Below, one piece after another: positions 20,663 to 29,918 of a DNA stretch of 64,000 nucleotides; the first letter of the stretch is position 1; each line of letters opens with the position of its first letter. The DNA is taken from NCBI RefSeq assembly GCF_014489555.1, contig NZ_CP060784.1, positions 3,410,001-3,474,000 of the forward strand, given 5' to 3'. The stretch comes from Hymenobacter qilianensis. GTDB taxonomy: Bacteria; Bacteroidota; Bacteroidia; Cytophagales; Hymenobacteraceae. The position numbers and the translations under genes were made by a program. The notes under the pieces were generated by a model that was not told where the DNA came from, searched no databases, and saw only the letters and a program-made list of their open reading frames with translations.

Positions 20663-21529
20663 ATGCCACGAATGATTAAATCCGGTCTTATCCAGATGAG
20701 TTTGCCCATGACCGAGGGCGAAGGTTCCATTGCGGAAATCAAGGAAGCGATGGTGCAAAAGCATATTCCCTTCATAGAAGAAGCGGGTAAGCAGGGCGTG
20801 CAAATCCTGTGTTTGCAGGAGATTTTTAACACGCCTTACTTCTGTCCCGGCCAGGATAATGCCTGGTATGCGTCGGCGGAAGCGGTGCCGGGCCCCACGA
20901 CGGAACGCATGGCGGAGTACGCCAAGAAGTACAACATGGTCATCATCGTGCCGGTGTATGAAAAGGAGGCCGCGGGCTTTTTGTATAACACGGCCGCCGT
21001 CATTGATGCCGATGGCACTTACCTGGGCAAGTACCGCAAGAACCATATCCCGCACACCTCGGGCTTCTGGGAGAAGTATTTTTTCAAGCCCGGCAACCTC
21101 GGCTACCCCGTTTTTCAAACCAAATACGCCAAGATCGGCGTCTACATCTGCTATGACCGGCACTTCCCTGATGGCGCCCGTGTGCTGGGGTTGAGCGGAG
21201 CCGAAATCGTATATAATCCTTCAGCTACGGTGGCGGGCCTCTCGCAGTATCTGTGGAAACTGGAGCAGCCGGCGCACGCCGCTGCCAATGGCTACTTTAT
21301 GGGCTGCATCAACCGCGTAGGGGAGGAAAAGCCCTGGAATCTGGGCAAGTTCTATGGCTCGTCTTACTTCGTGGACCCCAGGGGGCAAATTTTCGCCCAA
21401 GCCTCCGAGGATAAAGATGAGTTGTTGGTAGCAGAGTTTGACCTCGACATGATTGAGGAGGTGCGCGCCACCTGGCAGTTCTTCCGCGACCGTCGCCCCG
21501 AAACCTACGAGAAGCTGGTGGAGCTGTAG
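20663..21529 (+). CDS. Beta-ureidopropionase (N-carbamoyl-beta-alanine amidohydrolase), nitrilase superfamily
   Basis: A 288-residue carbon-nitrogen hydrolase with the full Glu-Lys-Cys triad: Glu in LCLQEIFNTPYFCP, Lys in YRKNHIPH and Cys in YICYDRHFPDGARVLGL. The sequence around the triad (NTPYFCPGQDNAWY, RKNHIPHTSGFWEKYFF) is typical of the beta-ureidopropionase branch rather than general nitrilases. It releases CO2 and ammonia from N-carbamoyl-beta-alanine to give beta-alanine, the substrate of the aminotransferase two genes upstream. Start chosen at MPRMIKSGLIQMSL. Confidence 0.92.
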   Translation: MPRMIKSGLIQMSLPMTEGEGSIAEIKEAMVQKHIPFIEEAGKQGVQILCLQEIFNTPYFCPGQDNAWYASAEAVPGPTTERMAEYAKKYNMVIIVPVYEKEAAGFLYNTAAVIDADGTYLGKYRKNHIPHTSGFWEKYFFKPGNLGYPVFQTKYAKIGVYICYDRHFPDGARVLGLSGAEIVYNPSATVAGLSQYLWKLEQPAHAAANGYFMGCINRVGEEKPWNLGKFYGSSYFVDPRGQIFAQASEDKDELLVAEFDLDMIEEVRATWQFFRDRRPETYEKLVEL

Positions 21530-21579
21530 GCTGCTGAGCGCCTTTATTTGGCTATCATATCTTTTTCCCTGTCATCTTT

Positions 21580-21686
21580 CGTCTGTCATCCTGAGCTTGC
21601 GAAGGACCTTATCACGCCAGAACGCCTAGTGTAACAACGACTCGTTCTCATCCCATAAGGTCCTTCCTTCGTCAGGATGACAGACG
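21580..21686. repeat. Intergenic inverted repeat of about 32-bp arms
   Basis: Left arm 21580-21612 (CGTCTGTCATCCTGAGCTTG...) and right arm 21655-21686 (...GTCAGGATGACAGACG) pair almost throughout, including AAGGACCTTAT/ATAAGGTCCTT. The words GTCATCCTGAGC and GAAGGACCTT define a second family of dispersed intergenic palindromes, distinct from the two copies at 17.3 and 20.5 kb. It separates beta-ureidopropionase from preT. Confidence 0.75.
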
Positions 21687-21765
21687 GAGGGAAGGATGGC
21701 CAATGGGTGACAGTAGTAAGATGATGAACAAACGAATAAGACCTTTCTAACTGATTGCCAGCCCA

Positions 21766-23094
21766 ATGGCCGAGTATTTGCCCCCCACTTCCGAACAGGA
21801 GTTTCACGCGAACTTCGCCCAGCTTAAGCCCCGGATGAATAATACGGAGGCGCTGTACGAAAGCTCGCGCTGCCTGTTTTGCTTCGATGCGCCCTGCATA
21901 AAAGCCTGCCCCACGGGTATTGATATTCCGCAGTTTATCCGGCAGATCAATACGGGGAACGTGACTGGAGCCGCCCGTACTATTTACGAGGCCAACTACT
22001 TCGGCAACGCCTGCGGTAAGGTGTGCCCCACAGAGGTGCTATGCGAAGGGGCCTGCGTGTACAACTTGCAGGATGTGAAGCCGATAGAGATTGGCCGCCT
22101 GCAAAGTTTTGCTACGCGCCAAGTAGTTGAGAGCCACAAGTACCTTTTTGAACCGGGGCAGCCGAACGGCCGCAAGGTGGTCATTATCGGGGCGGGTCCG
22201 GCCGGCATTTCCTGCGCTTGTGAACTGCGGGCCCTGGGCTATGAGGTGGACATATTTGAAGCCAAAAGCCAACCCTCGGGCCTCACGGTGCACGGCGTAG
22301 CGCCCTACAAAATCACCAACGAGGAAGTGCTGGCCGAGATGGACTATCTCCAGGCTCAGTTTGGCTACCGGGTTCAATATAATTCGCCCATCTGCTCGCG
22401 GCCCGATTTGTTGGCGCTCGAAGAAGCTTACGATGCCATCTTTTTGGGCATTGGCCTGGGCAAAACCAACGCCTTGCTGCTGCCGGGTGAGGAGCGCGAA
22501 AACTGCGTGGGGGCCGTGGAGTTTATCGAGCAGCTTCGGCGTGAGCACCACCAGATACTGGTGGGCCGCAAGGTGATTGTGCTGGGCGGCGGCAACACCG
22601 CTATGGACGCGGCCTCCGAATCGGCGCGCCTGGGTGCGGAAGACGTGATTCTGGCTTACCGGCGCGGCAAAGATGATATGGGCGCCTACGAGTTTGAGTA
22701 CGATTTGGCCAAGAGTGTGGGCGTAAAGGGCCTGTTCAATGTGGCCCCAGTCGAGATTGTGGGCAATGGCCGGGTAGCGGGCGTCCGGTTTATTCGCACG
22801 GCCACCGTGGATGGGCAAGTGCAGGCCCTGCCCGGCAGCGAGTTCGTGGAGCCCTGCGACATGGTGATCAAAGCCACCGGCCAAGCCAAACAAACGTCTT
22901 TTCTGAGCTTAATTCCTGGGTTGCAGCTCGATGGCAAAGGCCGGATTGTAGCTGATGCACACACGTATCAAACCACGAACCCCCAATACTTTACCTCCGG
23001 TGATGCCCTGAATGGCGGTGCGGAAGTAGTAAATGCTGCCGCTGAAGCCAAGGTGGCGGCTCGCGGCATTCACCACTACCTGTCGGCTAGGTAA
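21766..23094 (+). CDS. preT: NAD-dependent dihydropyrimidine dehydrogenase, subunit PreT
   Basis: A 442-residue flavoprotein of the glutamate-synthase small-chain type. The N-terminus has iron-sulfur cysteines in CLFCFDAPCIKACPTGIDIP and CGKVCPTEVLCEGAC. The FAD motif is VVIIGAGPAGISCACEL and the NAD(P)H motif VIVLGGGNTAMDAASESAR; the final FAD contact is YFTSGDALNGG. It takes electrons from NAD(P)H (or gives them) and shuttles them to PreA; the complex interconverts uracil/thymine and the dihydro forms. PreA follows after 93 bp on the same strand. Confidence 0.92.
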   Translation: MAEYLPPTSEQEFHANFAQLKPRMNNTEALYESSRCLFCFDAPCIKACPTGIDIPQFIRQINTGNVTGAARTIYEANYFGNACGKVCPTEVLCEGACVYNLQDVKPIEIGRLQSFATRQVVESHKYLFEPGQPNGRKVVIIGAGPAGISCACELRALGYEVDIFEAKSQPSGLTVHGVAPYKITNEEVLAEMDYLQAQFGYRVQYNSPICSRPDLLALEEAYDAIFLGIGLGKTNALLLPGEERENCVGAVEFIEQLRREHHQILVGRKVIVLGGGNTAMDAASESARLGAEDVILAYRRGKDDMGAYEFEYDLAKSVGVKGLFNVAPVEIVGNGRVAGVRFIRTATVDGQVQALPGSEFVEPCDMVIKATGQAKQTSFLSLIPGLQLDGKGRIVADAHTYQTTNPQYFTSGDALNGGAEVVNAAAEAKVAARGIHHYLSAR

Positions 23095-23187
23095 AAAGCC
23101 CCCAACGTGTAGGCGGCGCTAGTGAAGCACTATAACTAAGTACCCAACGAGTGAGCGCTCAATGGCGCTCTTACAATTGACTCTTCC

Positions 23188-24588
23188 ATGCCGGACCTCT
23201 CCATAAATTTCGCCGGAATTAAGTCGCCAAATCCTTTCTGGCTGGCCTCGGCGCCGCCTACCAACTCAGGCTACCAGGTAATGAAGGCCTTTGATGCCGG
23301 CTGGGGTGGGGCGGTCTGGAAAACGCTGGGCGTGCCGGTCGTGAACGTATCGAGCCGCTACGGCGGGGTTAATTACCGCGACAAGCGCTTGGTCGGGTTC
23401 AACAACATTGAGCTGATTTCGGACCGGCCACTGATCGATAACCTGCGGGAGATTGAGGAAGTGAAAAAGCATTTTCCCCACCACGCCGTCATTGCCTCTC
23501 TCATGGTGCAGAGCCGGGAAGAATGGCACCAGATTATGCGCGACGTGACCAGCGCCGGCGCCGACGGGGTGGAGCTTAACTTTGGCTGCCCCCACGGTAT
23601 GTGCGAGCGGGGCATGGGCTCGGCGGTAGGGCAGGAGCCGGACGTGCTGCGCACCATCGTGGAATGGGTGATGGAAGTAGCTCAGATTCCGGTCATTGTG
23701 AAGCTCACGCCCAACATTACCGATATCACGGAGCCCGCCCGGGCCGCCCGCTTAGGCGGGGCCGACGCCATTTCCCTGATCAATACCATTCAGAGCATCG
23801 TGGGGGTTGATCTTGACCAGTTTGCGCCGTACCCCATTGTGGATGGCAAGGGCACGAACGGCGGCTACTGCGGCCCGGCCGTGAAGCCCATTGCCCTGAA
23901 CATGGTGAAAAACTGCGCCCAGGATCCGTACGTGCAGCTGCCCATCTCCGGCATCGGCGGGATTGAGAACTGGCGCGATGCCGTGGAGCATATATTGCTG
24001 GGAGCCAGCTCAGTGCAGGTGTGCACGGCCGCCATGCACTTCGGCTTCGGCATCATCCGCGAGATGACGGCAGGGCTGGAGCAGTACATGACGGAGAAGG
24101 GCTTCCACACCATTTATGACATGGTCGGGAAGGCGCTGCCCAACGTGAAGCACTGGGAAGACCTCAACCTGAAGTACAAGGTTACGGCTAACATTCACGA
24201 AGATAAGTGCATCGGCTGCCAGCTCTGCTACACGGCTTGTGAAGACGGGGCCCACCAAGCCATTGGCCTGCGTGAAGGCACCCGCGTACCCGAAATCATT
24301 GAGGAAAACTGCGTAGGCTGCAATCTGTGCTCGTTGGTGTGCCCCGTTGAAAACTGCATCACCATGGAGCGCACCGACGATGGCACCGAACACCTGACCT
24401 GGAAGGAGCGCACCCTGGCCGGCACCATCCCGACCGACTTCAACGACGAGCGGGCCGGCGGCCTGCATCATTGGGTGCCCGAACCCACCGCCGCCCTTGG
24501 AAAAGAAAAGCACAAAACCCTGCCTGGCAAGGCCCGCCAACTGGGAACGCCAGCTTCAGTAGTGAATGATCTGGTAAGGAAAGAGTGA
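23188..24588 (+). CDS. preA: NAD-dependent dihydropyrimidine dehydrogenase, subunit PreA
   Basis: A 466-residue protein: an FMN-binding dihydroorotate dehydrogenase-like barrel (residues about 1-320; ASAPPTNSGYQ, KLTPNITDI, GIGGIENWRDAVEHILLGASSVQVC) followed by two 4Fe-4S clusters (CIGCQLCYTAC and CVGCNLCSLVCPVENC). It reduces the pyrimidine ring, the first step of the pathway. The active-site loop reads CPHGMCERGMGSAVGQ; where mammalian enzymes have a catalytic Cys before GQ, this protein has Val, as I recall for other bacterial members, and a Cys occurs earlier in MCERG. No signal peptide; cytoplasmic. Confidence 0.93.
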   Translation: MPDLSINFAGIKSPNPFWLASAPPTNSGYQVMKAFDAGWGGAVWKTLGVPVVNVSSRYGGVNYRDKRLVGFNNIELISDRPLIDNLREIEEVKKHFPHHAVIASLMVQSREEWHQIMRDVTSAGADGVELNFGCPHGMCERGMGSAVGQEPDVLRTIVEWVMEVAQIPVIVKLTPNITDITEPARAARLGGADAISLINTIQSIVGVDLDQFAPYPIVDGKGTNGGYCGPAVKPIALNMVKNCAQDPYVQLPISGIGGIENWRDAVEHILLGASSVQVCTAAMHFGFGIIREMTAGLEQYMTEKGFHTIYDMVGKALPNVKHWEDLNLKYKVTANIHEDKCIGCQLCYTACEDGAHQAIGLREGTRVPEIIEENCVGCNLCSLVCPVENCITMERTDDGTEHLTWKERTLAGTIPTDFNDERAGGLHHWVPEPTAALGKEKHKTLPGKARQLGTPASVVNDLVRKE

Positions 24589-24662
24589 CCTTACTTGCTG
24601 CTGGAGAAAGCGCGGTGTATATATAAGTAATTCAGTTATTTATACGAGTAAATTGTTTTCAA

Positions 24663-26185
24663 ATGGAAACGACCCAGCAGCTACCAAAAAGCCCCCAGCG
24701 CCCGGCCTGACCAGTGAAGACCTGGCCCCCGTTGCCCTGGGGGAGCGCACCTGGAATACCTGGAATTACGCCGCGCTCTGGATCAGCATGAGCCTGTGCA
24801 TTCCGACGTACATGCTGGCTAGCTCCCTTATTGAGGGCGGCATGAACTGGTGGCAGGCTATCCTGACTATCTTTCTGGGTAACAGCATTGTGCTGGCCCC
24901 GATGATTCTGAACGGGCGGGCCGGCGCTACCTATGGCATTCCGTTTCCAGTGTTTGCGCGGGTGAGTTTTGGGGTGCGGGGGGCAAATATTCCGGCTATG
25001 CTGCGCGCCATTATTGCCTGCGGGTGGTTTGGCATCCAAACCTGGATAGGAGGATACGCGCTGTATCAAATGGCCAAGCTGTGGGTGCCGGCGCTGGCTA
25101 CGCTGCAGGCCGTTTTCCCCGCTTCGTGGTCTTTGGAGACGGGGCCGGCGCTGCTGTTTCTGCTGTTTTGGCTGCTGAATATGGTCGTGGTGCACCGCGG
25201 GGTAGACAGCATCCGCAAGCTGCTCGTGTTCAAGGCGTTCTTCCTGCCTTTCGCGGCGCTGGCTCTGCTGTTCTGGGCCATACAGGCGGGCAATGGACTG
25301 GGGCCGATATTGGCACAGCCTTCTAAATTCAGCTCGTCGGCGGAGTTTTGGGCTTTCTTTTTTCCGTCGCTGACGGGCATGGTGGGATTTTGGGCCACGC
25401 TGTCGCTTAATATCCCGGACTTTACGCGCTACGCCAAAAGCCAGCGGGCCCAGGTGGTGGGCCAGGCGCTGGGCCTGCCGCTGCCCATGACGCTTTTCGC
25501 TTTCATTGGGGTGGTGGTTACCTCGGCCACCTTTATTATTTACGGCCAAACCATCTGGGACCCGGTGGTGCTGGCGGGCCGGTTTGAGAGCAAGCTGCTG
25601 GTGAGCATCGCGATGGTGGCGGTGGCGCTTTCCACGCTGGCTACCAACATTGCGGCCAACATTGTGAGTCCGGCCAACGACTTTGCCAACCTGTCGCCGG
25701 CCCGGATCAGCTTCAAAACGGGCGGCTACATCACCGGCATCATCGGCATCCTGATCTTTCCCTGGAAGCTGATTGCCGATCCTTCGGGCTACATTTTCAC
25801 CTGGCTGGTGGGCTACTCGGCGCTGCTGGGGCCTATTGGCGGTATCATGATTGCCGATTATTATTTTATCCGCAAGCAGCTGCTGCACCTGCCCGACCTC
25901 TATCAGTACGATGGGCGCTATGCTTACCAGAGTGGTTTCAACGTGAAAGCCCTGCTGGCGCTTCTGGGGGGCATTTTGCCGAACATTCCCGGCTTTCTTA
26001 CCATCATTGGCCTGCTGCCCAAGGGCGCGGTGTGGCCCTGGCTGGTGGCCGTGTACGACTACGCGTGGTTTGTGGGATTCTTTATTTCGGCCGGCTCCTA
26101 CCTGCTGCTCATGAGCGGGCAGAAGCAGCCGGTAGTGCAGGCGCCAACCCAACCGCAAGGCGAGTTTCAGGTAAGCTCCATCTAA
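24663..26185 (+). CDS. NCS1-family nucleobase permease (frameshifted near the start)
   Basis: About twelve membrane segments with the NCS1 hallmark region near the N-terminus (NTWNYAALWISMSLCIPTYMLASSLIEGGMNWWQA). The likely ATG is 24663 (METTQQLPK); the frame then breaks in the C5 run at 24692-24696, and one more C gives SPPAPGLTSEDLAPV and 507 residues. Without the correction the frame would have to start at a TTG at 24653. NCS1 carriers import uracil, allantoin, hydantoins or cytosine with cations. As last gene of the pyrimidine cluster it most likely imports uracil or thymine, though allantoin or hydantoin cannot be ruled out. Confidence 0.88.
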
Positions 26186-26329
26186 AAGCGCGTGGCGGGT
26201 GGCTTTGCCCCAAAAACGGAATTTGTAAGACCCTCTGCTGGAGGTTGCTGACTGCGTCGTCTACCTTTGCGGCTCGGGTTGCGGTATCAAGATGGTGCCG
26301 GGCTCGTATAACCGGCTAGATTCGCAGCT

Positions 26330-27145
26330 ATGGACGTCTTGAAGCGCAATAATGTAAGGATAAGTGGGGCCGGTTCGCAGGCCATGGTTTTTGTGCACGG
26401 CTTTGGCTGCAACCAGCGCATGTGGCGGCTGGTAGCTCCGGCTTTCGAGGCGCACTACCAGGTGATACTGCTTGATTTGGTAGGCGCCGGGCAGTCAGAT
26501 CTGACGGCTTACGACCCCGCTCGCTACAGCAGCTTAGCCGCTCACGCGGAGGATATCCGAGAAGTACTGCGGACGCTGAATCTGTCGGATGTCGTGTTTG
26601 TGGGCCACTCCGTGAGTGCCATGATCGGGGTGCTGGCCGCCATTCAGGAGCCGGCATTGTTTTCCCGACTGGTGCTGGTGGCGCCCTCGCCGCGCTACCT
26701 CAACGATGCCGGCTATACCGGCGGCTTTGAGGCCACGGACATTGAGGAGCTGCTGGAAACCATGGACAACAACTACCTGGGCTGGTCGGCGGCCATCACG
26801 CCCATGATTATGGGCCATGCCGACCGGCCTGTGCTGACGGAGGAGCTTAACAACAGCTTTTGCAACACCGACCCGACCATTGCCCGGCACTTTGCCCGGG
26901 TCACTTTCCTGTCCGATAATCGCGCTGATCTGTCCTTGGTGCGCACCCCAACGCTGATTTTGCAGTGTGCCTACGATGCGCTGGCCCCGTTGGCCGTGGG
27001 GGGCTTTTTGCACCAGCATATACCCCACAGCCAGCTCGTGGTGCTGGATACCTCGGGCCATTGTCCGCATTTGAGTGCCCCAGAAGCTACTATCAAAGCT
27101 ATCAAGGCGTATCTAGAACCGGTAACTAGCGTATCCAGCCTATGA
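26330..27145 (+). CDS. rsbQ: RsbQ/KAI2-like alpha/beta hydrolase
   Basis: A 271-residue alpha/beta hydrolase that closely follows Bacillus RsbQ, including GFGCNQRMWR, VGHSVSAMIG (Ser94), QCAYDALAP (Asp216) and GHCPHLS (His244), and the family words SPRYLND and NYLGW. RsbQ proteins are stress-signalling hydrolases related to the plant receptors KAI2 and D14: they bind or turn over a small hydrophobic ligand and act on a PAS-domain partner. Here the next gene overlaps its end by 4 bp (ATGA) and encodes a PAS histidine kinase, which should be the partner. The ligand is unknown. Confidence 0.9.
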   Translation: MDVLKRNNVRISGAGSQAMVFVHGFGCNQRMWRLVAPAFEAHYQVILLDLVGAGQSDLTAYDPARYSSLAAHAEDIREVLRTLNLSDVVFVGHSVSAMIGVLAAIQEPALFSRLVLVAPSPRYLNDAGYTGGFEATDIEELLETMDNNYLGWSAAITPMIMGHADRPVLTEELNNSFCNTDPTIARHFARVTFLSDNRADLSLVRTPTLILQCAYDALAPLAVGGFLHQHIPHSQLVVLDTSGHCPHLSAPEATIKAIKAYLEPVTSVSSL

Positions 27146-28308
27146 GTGAGGCTGACGAAAAGCCATTGCCCGAACTTGATCTGCGGCTGACGGAAGAAAA
27201 TCCGGATGACCTCTACGAGCACGCGCCCTGCGGCTACTGTTCCTGCCTGCCCGATGGCACGCTGGTAAAGGTAAATCAGACGATGCTGGAGTGGCTGGGA
27301 TACGCGCGTGAGGAGCTGGTGGCCCGTTTGTGCCTGCAGCAGCTATTTACGGTGGGTGGGCGCCTGCACTACGAAATGCACTGTGCGCCCCTGCTCATTT
27401 TGCAGGGTCAGGTACGGGAAATAAGCTACTCGCTGCGCCGCAAGGACGGTTCCGTTCTGCCCGTGCTGATGAATGCGGTGCTGCGCCGCGATACCGAAGG
27501 CAACCCGCTGCTCATTCGCGTTACGCTGTTCGATATCACCGACCGGCGCAAGTTTGAGCAGGAGCTGGTGCGGGCAAAAGAGGAGGCCGAAAAGCAGCAG
27601 GAGCTGCTGCAGCGCCAGAATGAGCAGCTCACCCGCATCAATGCCGACCTGGACGGCTTCGTGTACACTGCCTCCCACGACCTCAAGCAGCCCATCCATA
27701 ATATGGCCGGACTGCTGGCCGAGTTCAAGGCCATTGCCACCTTCCATGACCCCGAAGCCGACAAGATGATCGGCATGTTTGATCAGGCTTTGCAGCAAAT
27801 TCTGAAAACTATTGAAGGCCTGACGGAGGTAGTGCAGCGGCCCCGGGAGCTGGAGCAGGCCGCTACCGAGGCGGTAGACTTGCTGCCCTTCACCGAGGAA
27901 ATTGTACGCAGCTTGCAGCCCCGGGAGGTAAAGGAGGTATTTACGCTTGATTTTTCGGCCGTGCCCACCTTGCGCATTGCCCGTACCGCCCTGCAAAGTA
28001 TTCTCTACAATCTCCTCAGCAACGCGCTCAAGTATGCCGACCCAAGCCGCCCGCCCCGTATTCGGGTAAGCACAAGGCTCGAAAACGAAGTGCCCGTATT
28101 AAGCGTGCAGGACAACGGGCGCGGAATTAACATTGAACGCCACAGGAGCCAGCTCTTTCAGCTTTTCCGGCGCTTTCACCCCGAGGTGGAGGGCGTAGGT
28201 ATCGGGCTGTATCTGGTAAACCGACTGGTGGCGCAGGCTGGGGGGCAAATTGAGGTTGAAAGCGAGGTGGGGAAGGGCACTACGTTTCATCTGTATCTGC
28301 CGCAGTAG
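27142..28308 (+). CDS. PAS-domain sensor histidine kinase, partner of the RsbQ-like hydrolase
   Basis: A 388-residue soluble kinase without membrane segments. A PAS domain covers about 22-140 (YEHAPCGYCSCLPDGTLVKVN ... DITDRRKFEQEL), followed by a short coiled coil, the HisKA box TASHDLKQPIHNMAGLL with His179, and a HATPase domain with N box LLSNALKYA, G1 DNGRGI and G2 GVGIGLYLV. There is no receiver domain and no response regulator beside it. In Bacillus the RsbQ partner RsbP is a PAS-phosphatase; here the output is a kinase instead. Overlap with the hydrolase stop indicates coupled translation. Confidence 0.9.
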   Translation: MSEADEKPLPELDLRLTEENPDDLYEHAPCGYCSCLPDGTLVKVNQTMLEWLGYAREELVARLCLQQLFTVGGRLHYEMHCAPLLILQGQVREISYSLRRKDGSVLPVLMNAVLRRDTEGNPLLIRVTLFDITDRRKFEQELVRAKEEAEKQQELLQRQNEQLTRINADLDGFVYTASHDLKQPIHNMAGLLAEFKAIATFHDPEADKMIGMFDQALQQILKTIEGLTEVVQRPRELEQAATEAVDLLPFTEEIVRSLQPREVKEVFTLDFSAVPTLRIARTALQSILYNLLSNALKYADPSRPPRIRVSTRLENEVPVLSVQDNGRGINIERHRSQLFQLFRRFHPEVEGVGIGLYLVNRLVAQAGGQIEVESEVGKGTTFHLYLPQ

Positions 28309-28411
28309 GTAGCGGGAGCGGCTTTTTAGCGCTACTTTAGGGTTGAGAGGCGGGCACCCCCAACGGGTCGCTTGTATCGTATACTCGTGCATTTCACGCC
28401 AACTTTCTTTT

Positions 28412-29847
28412 ATGGCTTTTTCTACTCGTTGGCATCTGGTGCTGAGCGCTCTTCTCCTGCTAGGTTCCTTTGTGCCCGGCTTTGCCCAGCAGTTTACTCC
28501 GCAAGTGCAGGAGTTCATCAAAGTGCAGGAGCCGTCCGTGGCCCTGGTCGATGCCAAAATCATTGACGGAACGGGTCGGCCGGCGCTGCTGCACCAAACT
28601 GTATTGCTCAAGCAGGGCCGGATCGTGCAGGTGGGGCCGGTGAAAAAGGTGAAAGTGCCCGCCGACGCGAAGGTGATCAACTGCGCGGGCAAAACGCTGA
28701 TTCCCGGCCTGGTGATGCTGCACGAGCACCTGTACTACACCATGCCGATGGGGGGCTTTTTCAACATCGCCCAGATGCCGTATTCCTTTCCGCGCCTGTA
28801 CCTGGCCGGCGGTGCTACCACCATCCGCACGGCGGGCAGCATTGAGCCCCAAACCGATCTGGCCATCAAGCGCCTGATCGGGGAGGGCAAGCTCATCGGT
28901 CCCGACATGGACGTGACGGCGCCCTACATGGAAGAGCCGAGCCTGGATATTCCGGCCCTGAACACCATCAATGGGCCCGAGGATGCAGCCGCAAGCACGA
29001 AATTCTGGGCCGATAAAGGCTGCACTTCCTTTAAGATGTACATGCACGCCACCCGCGCCGACCTCAAGGCCGTGGTGGAGCAAGCCCACCAGCGCAAGCT
29101 CAAGGTAACGGGCCATCTGGCCTCCATCACATACCGGGAAGCCGCCGAAATCGGCATCGACAACCTTGAGCACGGCTTTATGGCCAGCTCTGACTTCATG
29201 CCCAACAAAGCCCCCGACGTGGCCGACTACCCAGCGTCCCGCCAGGCGCTGCTGCGGTTGCCGGTGAACAGTCCGGAGATGAAAAGTCTGATCAGTTTTT
29301 TGGTCAGTAAGCGTGTGGCTCTTACCTCCACCTTGCCTGTGTTTGAGCCATATACGGGCCGCGAAGTAGTGCTGGGCGGCGGGATGGAAGCCCTGATTCC
29401 GCAACTACAGGAGCGAGAGCAGGCCACCTGGCAGCAAAACCAGAATAAGGATACAGCCAGCCTGCGCCTGTTCAAGAAAGAAATGGTGTGGGAAAAGCAG
29501 TTCTACGACGCTGGGGGCTTTTAGTATCCGGCACCGATCCCACGGGCGCGGGCCGCACGATTGCGGGCTATTCCAACCGCCGCCAGCTGGAGCTGCTCGT
29601 GGAGGGCGGCTTTACGCCGGTTCAGGCCATCAAAATCAGCACCCTGAACGGCGCAATCTATCTGGGGCGCGAGAAAGAAATTGGCACCATTGAGGCAGGC
29701 AAACAAGCCGATCTGATCTTGATCAATGGCGACCCGGAAAAGGATATTCAGCAGGTGCGCCGCATGGAAATCGTGTTCAAGAAAGGCGTGGGCTTCGATT
29801 CAGCCAAGCTATTCGAGACGATGAAAGGCAAAGTAGGCCTGAACTAA
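28412..29847 (+). CDS. Secreted amidohydrolase family protein (frameshifted)
   Basis: ATG 28412 starts a signal peptide (STRWHLVLSALLLLGSFVPGFAQ). The mature part is a metal-dependent amidohydrolase of the imidazolonepropionase/prolidase-like group: metal histidines in MLHEHLY, a lysine in CTSFKMYMHA, histidines in VTGHLAS and LEHGF. The frame breaks in the G5 run at 29513-29517; one more G gives DAGGLLVSGTDPTGAG, which supplies the conserved metal aspartate, and 478 residues. The substrate is not predictable; periplasmic peptidase-like or amide hydrolysis is possible. It stands alone between the kinase and a convergent GAF gene. Confidence 0.85.
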
Positions 29848-29918
29848 CAGGCTGGAAAAGCTATCTGGGGGGCAAATTTCGCCATCAACGCACCCAGCCG
29901 AAAACGCGGGCGGCGTAG

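Noticed and set aside
24659..26158. A 499-codon open frame on the minus strand opposite the NCS1 permease
   Set aside because: It mirrors the permease exactly, its product is rich in Arg, Gln and His with no domain, and the plus strand encodes a clear family protein.
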